Shown: piece by piece, positions 1 to 5,906 of the stretch
How positions within the stretch are numbered: the first letter of the stretch is position 1
Layout of the letters: each line of letters starts with the position of its first letter
NCBI GenBank assembly: GCA_009783805.1
Contig: WRCU01000081.1
Span: 1 to 6,930, forward strand
Direction of reading: 5' to 3'
Length of the DNA: 6,930 nt
Origin: Oscillospiraceae bacterium
GTDB taxonomy: Bacteria; Bacillota; Clostridia; WRCU01
Program-made: the position numbers and the translations under genes
Notes under the pieces: model-generated
Told to the model about the DNA's origin: nothing
Database searches by the model: none
The model's input: the letters and a program-made list of their open reading frames with translations, nothing else

Positions 1-3000
1 CTGCTCGGTGTAGTAGAAGAGCGGCCTGGCCATGATGGGCCATTCCCACCAGTCCGAAGAGAACGGGTGCGTGGCCTCGATGTTCGCGTGGTACGAGAGC
101 ATGCCCGACTGGTTCGCGGCCACGTCGCCCAGGGAGTGGCCGGGGTCGCCCGCCATGTACGGGACGTAAGACGCGACGTAGACCGTCAGGGGGACCGCGG
201 CGAAGAACGCGAGGCACCAAAGGTGCGTCCTCTTGACGTACCGTTCCGCGTAGTCGCCGGCCCAGTCCGACTTGGCCAGCTCCCGCCTGCGCGCAAGGGT
301 TTTGTACTCGCCCCGCATCCTCAGCTGGGACGCGGCGAAGAGGAGCGCCAGGCCCGCGCCGCCGTAGATGACGATCCACTTGGACGCCGCGCCGAGGCCG
401 AAGCATAGGCCGCTGAGCGCCAGCGCCCTGAGCGAGGCCTTGTAGCCCAGCTCATGGGGCCTTTTGGCGAAGTAGTCGAACATGAAGTAGTACATGGCCA
501 CGATGAAGAAGACGCCGTACACGTCGATGGTGGCTATCCTGGACTGCGTGAAGCGCATGAAGTCCGTGAGCATGAATGCCGCGGCGAGGAAGCCGTATAT
601 GCCCTTGCCGAACACCTTGAGCGCGAACAGGTACATGAGCGGCACCAGCGCGGCCCCGAAGAGCGCGCCCACCACGCGCCACCCGAACGGGTTCATACCG
701 AAGGCCAGGGTGCCCAGCGAGATGAGCAGCTTGCCCAGCGGCGGGTGGGTCGTCTCGTACGGGTCTATGCCGTTTAGGTACTCATAGGCCGTCCTGGCGT
801 GGTAGATCTCGTCGAAGTACGACTCATGCATGAAGGTCGGCCTCAGCGGCGCCTTGCCCTGCTCGTCGGCCAGGTTGCCCGGCGCGCCCCTGCCGCCCGG
901 GCTGGACCGGCCCTCCGAGACCGTGACGCCCTTGATGAGACCCAGGCCGTCGCCCCGCACGAAGGCCACCTCGTTCACCATGGCCCCGGGCGAGTCCGCC
1001 TCCATCCTTATGTACCTGGCCGTCACCCCGGCGGGGACCTTGGCCCACTTGAGCGTCTTCACGTAGTCCCTCGCCGAGCCCGCGAACCGCTCGTACTCCC
1101 CGTCGGCGCCCATATATGAGAACGAGTACGATCCCTCGTCGTACGCCCGCTGGTTCACGCCGTAGAAGACCCTGATCTCCGAGACCTCCTGCTCGGCCCC
1201 GAGGTCGAAGACCGCGTAGTCTCCCGCCTGGGAGGGGGCCCAGCCCGTCTCCGGGGCTTGGGTCGAGCCTAGGTTGAGCAGGCCCAGCGTTACGGCCAGG
1301 GCCGTGAGCGCCGCCATGGCGGCGTAGTCGGCCCGCGACGCGAGGCGCGGCCTGGAGGCGGCGCCGACGGCCTTCGGGGGTGCGGAGGCGGAAGCTTTTA
1401 AGGCCGACGCGGCGGACCGTCGCTCGGCCTTGTGGGGCGAGGCGACGGCTTTCGGGGGCGGGGAGGCGGATTTCGAGGCCTCCTCGGCCGCATGGCCGTC
1501 CTCGGCCTTTAGCGCCAAGGCGGCGGATCTCGGGGGCGGGGAGGCGGATTTCGAGGCCTCCTCGGCCGGCCCGGCTCCGCCCTTGCGTGGGTCGGCCGGC
1601 CCGGATCCGCCCATGGCCCGGCCTCTCCCGCCCCGGACCTTGGCGAACGGCATGACCCTGTCTTTGACGTATATGTCATGGAGCGTCCATGCGAGCAGCG
1701 CGAACAAGGCCAGGTTCACATAGGACAGCGCGAGGAGCAGCGGGTCGTCCGAAGGGATGTGGTAGTCGCCGACGTAGGAGCGCGTCAGCACGTCGGCCAA
1801 ATTCAAGGTCCCCGTCAGCGTGAACCCGGCGTACAGCGCGGCCAGCCGCCTGTCGCCGATCCGTATGAACAGGATGAGCAGCAGGATGGCTATCGGGTAT
1901 ATGTACCTTTCGTGGATCTTCACGTTCGTCATGAAGACGCACGCGATCAGGAAGGCGGACGCGCCGAAGGCCAGCGTCCCCGAATGGGCCCGATCCCGCC
2001 CCTTGCGGAACATGTACGCCACGGCCGCCACCGCCGCGCAGATGAACGCGTAGCCCCACGCGTCATAGCTCAGCAGAAGCATCGCATCGGAGGACGGCTT
2101 CCAGTTGCCCCCCAGCGCCGCGGGCAGGTTCGGCGCATTCACGGACGCGTAGGCGTATTGGGAGAGCGTGTCCTTGTATAGGCTGATGAGCCAGGCCACC
2201 CCGCCGCCCCTCAGCGAGAACGGCAGTATGGCCGCCCCGGCCGTGACCGCCGCGGAGGCCAGCGCCTTGGCCGTCCCTTTCCACTCGGCCCTGTATAGGA
2301 GCAGGAAGAACGCGGCCGGGAGGAAAATTATGCCTTGCGGCTTCGTCAGGACCAATGCCGCGTATAGGGCCCCGCATGATACGTACCTGCCCTTGGCCGC
2401 CGCGTATACCGCCCCGACCAGGCACAGCGTGAATAAGGATTCTATCTGCCCCCACATGGCGCTGTTCATGAAGACCATGGGGTTGAACGCGTACGCGGCC
2501 GACAGGATGAGCGAGGTTCTGTGCGAGGCCGAGCCGCCCCGTGCGACCTTATATATTATATAGGCGGCCGCCAGGTCCGCCGCGAGGTTCGGCAGCTTAA
2601 GCAGGAAGGCGTGCCCGCCCGGGCTGAGGCCCAAGAATTCGGCCACCTTCCCTATCGCGGCCAGCACGTAGACGTAGAGCGGTGGGTAGTCGGCGAAGAA
2701 CCCCCCGGAGTAGAAGCCCGGAAGGTCGTTGGCGGAGAGTGAGGACCACGCCCTGAAGGTCCCGATGTCGATGGAGTGCCCTTCCACGTTCGCGGCCATT
2801 ATGAGCCTGAATATGAAGGCCGCCGCGATGAGGGCCGCCAGCGCCGCGGCCTCCCCGCCCCTGAGGGCCGGCGCGGGCTTGCCGCCCCCCAGCCTGACGT
2901 CCCAATACGCCCCCCGCGCCGAGCGCGCCTTGAGCGCGTATAGCATGGCCGCCATGGCGGCCAAGGACGCGACGGCGATGAACCAGGTGAAGCCGGCAAG

Positions 3001-3015
3001 ATCTTCCGCGCCCAT
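1..3015 (-). CDS. Gpi18-like mannosyltransferase / GT39 (PMT) protein mannosyltransferase fusion, 3' end beyond window
   Basis: At least 1005 codons are open on the minus strand. ATG at 3013-3015 is the first possible start, because an in-frame TAG lies at 3028-3030; a weak GGGGGC precedes it. Residues about 5-460 form a multi-membrane GT-C module resembling Gpi18/PIG-V mannosyltransferases, with D83 in the first outer loop (SIDIGTFRAW), DYPPLYVYVL (from 109), WGQIES, LTKPQ and HERYIYP (368-374). Residues 484-561 are a repeat linker. A membrane helix (566-585) precedes a discoidin-like beta-rich segment (about 586-705). A GT39/PMT module follows with FDEIYHARTAYE (D735, E736), THPPLGK (756-762), ASKW (about 877-880) and WWEWP (989-993). 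PMT enzymes transfer mannose from polyprenyl-phosphate-mannose to Ser/Thr of exported proteins outside the membrane; Gpi18-like enzymes use the same donor type. No MIR domain is visible. Family assignment is strong; donor sugar and acceptor are inferred. Confidence 0.92.
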   Translation of the reverse strand, partial: MGAEDLAGFTWFIAVASLAAMAAMLYALKARSARGAYWDVRLGGGKPAPALRGGEAAALAALIAAAFIFRLIMAANVEGHSIDIGTFRAWSSLSANDLPGFYSGGFFADYPPLYVYVLAAIGKVAEFLGLSPGGHAFLLKLPNLAADLAAAYIIYKVARGGSASHRTSLILSAAYAFNPMVFMNSAMWGQIESLFTLCLVGAVYAAAKGRYVSCGALYAALVLTKPQGIIFLPAAFFLLLYRAEWKGTAKALASAAVTAGAAILPFSLRGGGVAWLISLYKDTLSQYAYASVNAPNLPAALGGNWKPSSDAMLLLSYDAWGYAFICAAVAAVAYMFRKGRDRAHSGTLAFGASAFLIACVFMTNVKIHERYIYPIAILLLILFIRIGDRRLAALYAGFTLTGTLNLADVLTRSYVGDYHIPSDDPLLLALSYVNLALFALLAWTLHDIYVKDRVMPFAKVRGGRGRAMGGSGPADPRKGGAGPAEEASKSASPPPRSAALALKAEDGHAAEEASKSASPPPKAVASPHKAERRSAASALKASASAPPKAVGAASRPRLASRADYAAMAALTALAVTLGLLNLGSTQAPETGWAPSQAGDYAVFDLGAEQEVSEIRVFYGVNQRAYDEGSYSFSYMGADGEYERFAGSARDYVKTLKWAKVPAGVTARYIRMEADSPGAMVNEVAFVRGDGLGLIKGVTVSEGRSSPGGRGAPGNLADEQGKAPLRPTFMHESYFDEIYHARTAYEYLNGIDPYETTHPPLGKLLISLGTLAFGMNPFGWRVVGALFGAALVPLMYLFALKVFGKGIYGFLAAAFMLTDFMRFTQSRIATIDVYGVFFIVAMYYFMFDYFAKRPHELGYKASLRALALSGLCFGLGAASKWIVIYGGAGLALLFAASQLRMRGEYKTLARRRELAKSDWAGDYAERYVKRTHLWCLAFFAAVPLTVYVASYVPYMAGDPGHSLGDVAANQSGMLSYHANIEATHPFSSDWWEWPIMARPLFYYTEQ
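1333..1566 (-). repeat. Three tandem 26-residue (78-nt) repeats in the linker between the two glycosyltransferase modules
   Basis: Copies lie at 1489-1566, 1411-1488 and 1333-1410, encoding residues 484-509, 510-535 and 536-561 of the fusion. The first two share AEEASKSASPPP at the protein level and a KAE further on. The third is degenerate but keeps PPKAV in register. A 38-nt core is identical between 1453-1490 and 1531-1568, exactly 78 nt apart, and a diverged third core begins at 1375. The segment is rich in Ala, Ser, Pro and Lys and has no membrane helix. It sits between the last helix of one module and the first helix of the next, so it is probably a cytoplasmic flexible tether. Confidence 0.85.
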
Positions 3016-3049
3016 GACGCCCCCAGCCTATAAGGATTGCCCGGCCCGG

Positions 3050-3127
3050 GGCCATGGCTGGGCCACGGGTCGGGTGCGGCCATGGCTGAGCCACGGCCTT
3101 CGGTCAGGGGCCATGGCCAGGCTACGG
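3050..3127. repeat. Three spaced copies of a 19-nt repeat in the divergent promoter region
   Basis: Copies at 3050-3068, 3078-3096 and 3109-3127 follow GGCCATGGCTGnGCCACGG. Copies one and two differ at one base; copy three differs from copy one at three. Each contains an inverted repeat TGGC-N3-GCCA (3055-3065, 3083-3093, and 3114-3124 with one mismatch). Start-to-start spacing is 28 and 31 bp, close to three helical turns. They lie upstream of the predicted sortase -35 and within the 5' leader of the glycosyltransferase transcript. They could be binding sites for a regulator acting on one or both promoters, or RNA structures in the leader. No regulator is encoded in the window. Confidence 0.6.
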
Positions 3128-3139
3128 CCCGAGCCCGCC

Positions 3140-3168
3140 TTGAACAAGGATGCCGGTCATTATAACAT
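3140..3168 (+). promoter_or_regulatory. Predicted sortase promoter
   Basis: TTGAAC at 3140-3145 is a 5/6 match to the -35 consensus. TAACAT (3163-3168, 4/6) lies 17 bp downstream; the better hexamer TATAAC (3161-3166, 5/6) lies 15 bp downstream. Transcription would begin around 3174, leaving a leader of about 58 nt before the sortase ATG. The -10 region overlaps the opposite-strand promoter, so the two are likely to interfere. Confidence 0.45.
3159..3167 (-). promoter_or_regulatory. Extended -10 promoter for the glycosyltransferase fusion
   Basis: Read on the minus strand this is TGTTATAAT, a perfect extended -10 (TGnTATAAT) of the housekeeping sigma factor. No good -35 is visible 16-18 bp upstream, as is usual for extended -10 promoters. 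Transcription would begin near 3152, giving a leader of about 137 nt that contains the 19-nt repeats. This is one of very few A/T-rich patches in the region, and it lies between two divergent starts. Confidence 0.6.
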
Positions 3169-3215
3169 AAGGGAGGCGGGCGCCGCGCGGACCCCAAGGT
3201 CCCAGGCGCGGCGGC

Positions 3216-3225
3216 GAGGGGGTGG
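3216..3225 (+). promoter_or_regulatory. Ribosome binding site deciding the sortase start
   Basis: GAGGGGGTGG ends 7 nt before ATG at 3233-3235, good Shine-Dalgarno spacing. The frame is open far upstream (to 2729), but that stretch lies opposite the glycosyltransferase gene and across the promoter region, so it is not coding. An alternative ATG at 3266 has a weaker purine tract. Confidence 0.6.
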
Positions 3226-3232
3226 CGGCGGC

Positions 3233-4345
3233 ATGGGCGGCGAGGCGGATCCCAGGCCCGGGGCGATGGGCGAAGGCAAGGGCAAGGCCGCGGCGGCCGC
3301 GCCCGACGCCGGCGCGGGGCCCAGGCCCAGGGCGGGCGGGATCGTAGCCGAGGCCATAGCCGCCGTCGCCGAGGCGCGGAAGGCCCGCAGGCAAAGCGTG
3401 ATATGGGTATGCCTGCTCGCCTTCTTCATCGCGCTGTTCCTCTTCTCGGGCCTGAACATCCTATTCATATACCTGGACTATAAAGGTGCGGACGACGAGT
3501 ACAAGGACCTGTACGACCTCGTCTTCCTGCAGCCGCCTTCGGACCGGCCGCAGACGGCCGAGGTGACGCTCAGCCCCGGTTCCGACCGATCGGACGGGGG
3601 CCGGCCGCAGGGGACGCCGTCCGACGCGGGCCATACCCGGACCCCGTCCGGCGAGTCCCCGACCGTCGCCGACGGGACCGGCGGCGTGGACGGGGACGGC
3701 GGCGGCCCCGACTCGGAGCCCGGCGCCAGCCCCGAAGGGGGCGAAGGCGGGTCCGGCTACACGAACCCGTACATAATATCCAAGGGCGTCATCAACTTCG
3801 CGCTGCTCAAACAGATCAACGAGGACGTGATCGGATGGATCGAGATGCCGTGGACGGCGATAAACTACCCCGTCGTGCGGGGCGTCGACAACGAGCAGTA
3901 CCTGCGCACCACCTTCCGGGGGGAGAGCCGCAGGGCCGGCTCGATATTCATGGACTATAGGAACGCCCCGGGCTTCACGGACAGGAACACGATAGTCTAC
4001 GGCCACAACATGCGCGACGGGACGATGTTCTCCAAGCTCACCGACTTCACCAAGCAATGGTTTTATGACGCAAACAAGTTCCTCGTCCTATACACCCCGG
4101 TGGCCACTTATAGGCTGGAGGTCTTCTCGGCCTATGTCTCTGACCCTTCGTCGCCCGTCTATAGGATCTCCTTCGGGGGCGACGCGAGGTTCCGTGAGTA
4201 CCTGGACTACATCGTCGGCCTATCCAGCGTCAGGACGGCGGTCTCCCCGGACGTCTCCGACAGGATTGTGACGCTCTCCACCTGCGAGTACTCCACCGAC
4301 GACTCGCGCATGCTCGTCCATTGCAGGCTGGTGGAGGTGGAGTAG
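3233..4345 (+). CDS. srtB: Class B sortase with long cytoplasmic tail and long linker
   Basis: This 370-residue membrane-anchored cysteine transpeptidase would cleave a sorting signal on an exported protein and join the protein to peptidoglycan or to another protein. A single helix (about 56-80) follows an Ala/Gly/Pro-rich, basic N-terminal tail of about 54 residues. Residues about 100-170 are a Gly/Pro/Asp/Ser linker, and about 174-370 form the sortase fold. Class B hallmarks are INYPVVRG, AGSIFMDYRN, NTIVYGHNMRDG with catalytic H258, TLSTC with catalytic C351, and R359 in DDSRMLV. Typical class B enzymes are about 240-250 residues; the excess lies in tail and linker, not the catalytic domain. 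It is divergent from the glycosyltransferase fusion and convergent with the downstream secreted-protein gene. Fold and catalytic residues are clear. The substrate is unknown, because neither complete neighbour ends in a sorting signal. Confidence 0.95.
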   Translation: MGGEADPRPGAMGEGKGKAAAAAPDAGAGPRPRAGGIVAEAIAAVAEARKARRQSVIWVCLLAFFIALFLFSGLNILFIYLDYKGADDEYKDLYDLVFLQPPSDRPQTAEVTLSPGSDRSDGGRPQGTPSDAGHTRTPSGESPTVADGTGGVDGDGGGPDSEPGASPEGGEGGSGYTNPYIISKGVINFALLKQINEDVIGWIEMPWTAINYPVVRGVDNEQYLRTTFRGESRRAGSIFMDYRNAPGFTDRNTIVYGHNMRDGTMFSKLTDFTKQWFYDANKFLVLYTPVATYRLEVFSAYVSDPSSPVYRISFGGDARFREYLDYIVGLSSVRTAVSPDVSDRIVTLSTCEYSTDDSRMLVHCRLVEVE

Positions 4346-4392
4346 GGCGGCCCCCCATCGCCGGCCCCGAGGGCCGCGGCCATGCGCCGCCC
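4345..4392. terminator. GC-rich hairpins in the convergent junction, possible bidirectional terminator
   Basis: Between the sortase stop and the stop of the minus-strand gene lies CGGCCC-CGA-GGGCCG (4362-4376), a perfect 6-bp stem with a 3-nt loop. It is flanked by distant arms GGGCGGC (4345-4351) and GCCGCCC (4386-4392). The palindrome GGCCGCGGCC at 4372-4381 offers an alternative fold. No T-tract follows on either strand, so classic intrinsic termination is doubtful; the location between convergent genes is the main support. Confidence 0.35.
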
Positions 4393-4393
4393 C

Positions 4394-5884
4394 TCATCGC
4401 CTGACCATGTAGTCGTCGTCATACATGCTGCCCTCGACGCGCACCGCCACGGTCGCGGACCCCCGCATCCAGCCCCCCGGCGCCCATGCGTACAGGGCCG
4501 CCGTAAGGACGACGTAGTCCTTGCCGTCCGGGAAGCGCACCGGCACGTAGTGCCTCCTTTCGCCCAATACGGACAGGGGGCTCTCGGGCAGCCGCCATAC
4601 GTTCGACAGGCTGCCCGCCGGATGGTCGGGAACCAGCTTGACGGCGTGGGCGTATGAGCTCTCGGGGAAGTACGCCCTGACCTCCTGCACCCCGACGAAG
4701 GAGGAAGGGTAGTCGTAGTCGTGCCATATGCGCGTCTCGACTTCCAGGGAAAGCCCGTACCCCGACTTCATCGCGGATCTGTCCGCCCTGTCCGTCACTA
4801 GCAGCTCCGCCTGGAACTCCCTGCGCTCATATATGGGCATACGGCGGCCGTCATACCCCGCGAACCGGTACTCTACCCACGTGACGCGCCTTTCGTCCGC
4901 CATGGCGGGCGGCGTCAGCGCATAGTCCGCCGCCCCGGCGAAGGGGCCGTCCGCGTATTGGCTGGCGGCCGCATGGCCCGGGCTCTCCGGCGACCAGCCC
5001 GACGACGCGGACGACGCGGCCGGCACGGCCGGCTGCGCGCCTTGGGCCCCGCCCCCGGGCGCCTTCTCCCCGCCCGCGCAGTACTCGAACGGCGCGATGG
5101 GGACGGTGACGTAGAAGTATGAGACCTCCGTCTTGTGGAGGAGCACGCCCAGCCCCCACCCCCTCCTGGTCGGCGGCTGGATCACGTGGGTGTAGACGTG
5201 CCACGGGATCGCATAGCCGGCCGCGCCGAACCCGCCCGGCGTGGTCATCGCGTAGGCCCCGCTCAGCAGCTCCGTGCCGTTCGACTTCTTTTGCCCGCCG
5301 TACTTCATCCCTATCCCTATCACGATGTTCTCGAGGTACAGGTCGCCCACCGGGCTCACCCCGTCCGCCCTCTTGGCGAAGCCGTCGAACTGGCTCTGCA
5401 GCAGCATCTTCCTGAGTATCTCCGACGACGCGACCTCCGCGTCGTAGCCATCCCCGCCGTCGACCACCTTCTTGGCGGGCTCCGAGACCCAGGCCCACTC
5501 CTCGAAGTGCCGGACGACCGACCATGAGTCCGGCGGGTAGGCGTCGTTCGGGTAGGCGTTGCCGTTCAGGCTGTAGCCGGAGTACCTGCACAGGCCGTTG
5601 GCGGGGTTGTAGCCGTGCGGCTCGCCGTAGACGAACATGGTGCGCCCCAGGATCCCTCCTTCGTCGATCGCCAGGCCGTGCGCGTTCCTTTCCGCGTAGT
5701 ACCCTTCGAAGCCGAAAAGCGAGCTTATCTCCTCGTTCGCCTCGGCGATGATCGCCATGGCCTCCGCGCCCAGCCCGGGCGCCGCCGTGGCCGCCTGCGC
5801 CTGCTGGGCGAGGGACGGCGCGGCCAGAAGGGTGGCCGCCGCGATCGGGATGAGGCTGCGTCCGAATGCGCTTTGTATGCCCAT
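4394..5884 (-). CDS. Secreted protein of unknown function, downstream partner of the SLH gene
   Basis: The 496-residue product has a signal peptide: a short n-region, a hydrophobic core (about 11-26) and a likely cut near residue 32 after AQA. No membrane anchor, SLH repeat, lipobox or sorting signal is visible. The mature protein has two parts. Residues about 35-268 are rich in Tyr, Gly and aromatics. After an Ala/Gly/Ser/Pro linker (about 270-325), residues about 330-496 begin with TWVEYRF (W336), contain MKSGYGLSLEV (from M372), and are predicted beta-rich. The only cysteines, C99 and C269, might pair. I do not recognise the family. The gene starts 22 bp after the SLH gene on the same strand, so the two are probably one operon; the second product may bind or be displayed with the SLH protein. 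ATG 5882-5884 is the only plausible start, as no other start codon occurs back to the in-frame stop at 5915-5917. Confidence 0.9.
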   Translation of the reverse strand: MGIQSAFGRSLIPIAAATLLAAPSLAQQAQAATAAPGLGAEAMAIIAEANEEISSLFGFEGYYAERNAHGLAIDEGGILGRTMFVYGEPHGYNPANGLCRYSGYSLNGNAYPNDAYPPDSWSVVRHFEEWAWVSEPAKKVVDGGDGYDAEVASSEILRKMLLQSQFDGFAKRADGVSPVGDLYLENIVIGIGMKYGGQKKSNGTELLSGAYAMTTPGGFGAAGYAIPWHVYTHVIQPPTRRGWGLGVLLHKTEVSYFYVTVPIAPFEYCAGGEKAPGGGAQGAQPAVPAASSASSGWSPESPGHAAASQYADGPFAGAADYALTPPAMADERRVTWVEYRFAGYDGRRMPIYERREFQAELLVTDRADRSAMKSGYGLSLEVETRIWHDYDYPSSFVGVQEVRAYFPESSYAHAVKLVPDHPAGSLSNVWRLPESPLSVLGERRHYVPVRFPDGKDYVVLTAALYAWAPGGWMRGSATVAVRVEGSMYDDDYMVRR

Positions 5885-5897
5885 GGCAGGCGCCGCG

Positions 5898-5905
5898 CCC
5901 CCTTT
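5898..5905 (-). promoter_or_regulatory. Shine-Dalgarno with long spacing before the secreted-protein gene
   Basis: On the minus strand AAAGGGGG lies just after the SLH gene's stop codon (5907-5909) and 13 nt before ATG at 5882-5884. The spacing is longer than usual, so translation may be modest or coupled to the upstream gene. Confidence 0.4.
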
Positions 5906-5906
5906 G

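Noticed and set aside
1678..2181. Plus-strand open frame of 167 codons, with several similar ones between 67 and 2742.
   Set aside because: They are antisense shadows of the glycosyltransferase fusion: Arg/Gly/His-rich products with no domain, membrane pattern or ribosome site, as expected opposite a GC-rich gene.
2547..2563. A/T-rich near-palindrome containing TATAAT on the minus strand, resembling an internal promoter.
   Set aside because: It is explained by the codons for Tyr-Ile-Ile-Tyr-Lys in a membrane segment; no -35 is present and no gene starts just downstream.
2729..3232. Upstream extension of the sortase frame (open from 2729).
   Set aside because: It runs antisense to the conserved N-terminal part of the glycosyltransferase and across the promoter region and 19-nt repeats. 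The composition is not protein-like, and the well-spaced ribosome site points to ATG 3233.
3461..4057. Minus-strand 198-codon open frame opposite the sortase.
   Set aside because: The sortase catalytic domain is unmistakable on the plus strand; the antisense product has no recognisable feature.
4851..5591. Minus-strand 246-codon open frame.
   Set aside because: It overlaps the 496-residue secreted protein in another frame and gives an Arg/Gly-rich low-complexity product; the overlapping frame has a signal peptide and normal composition.
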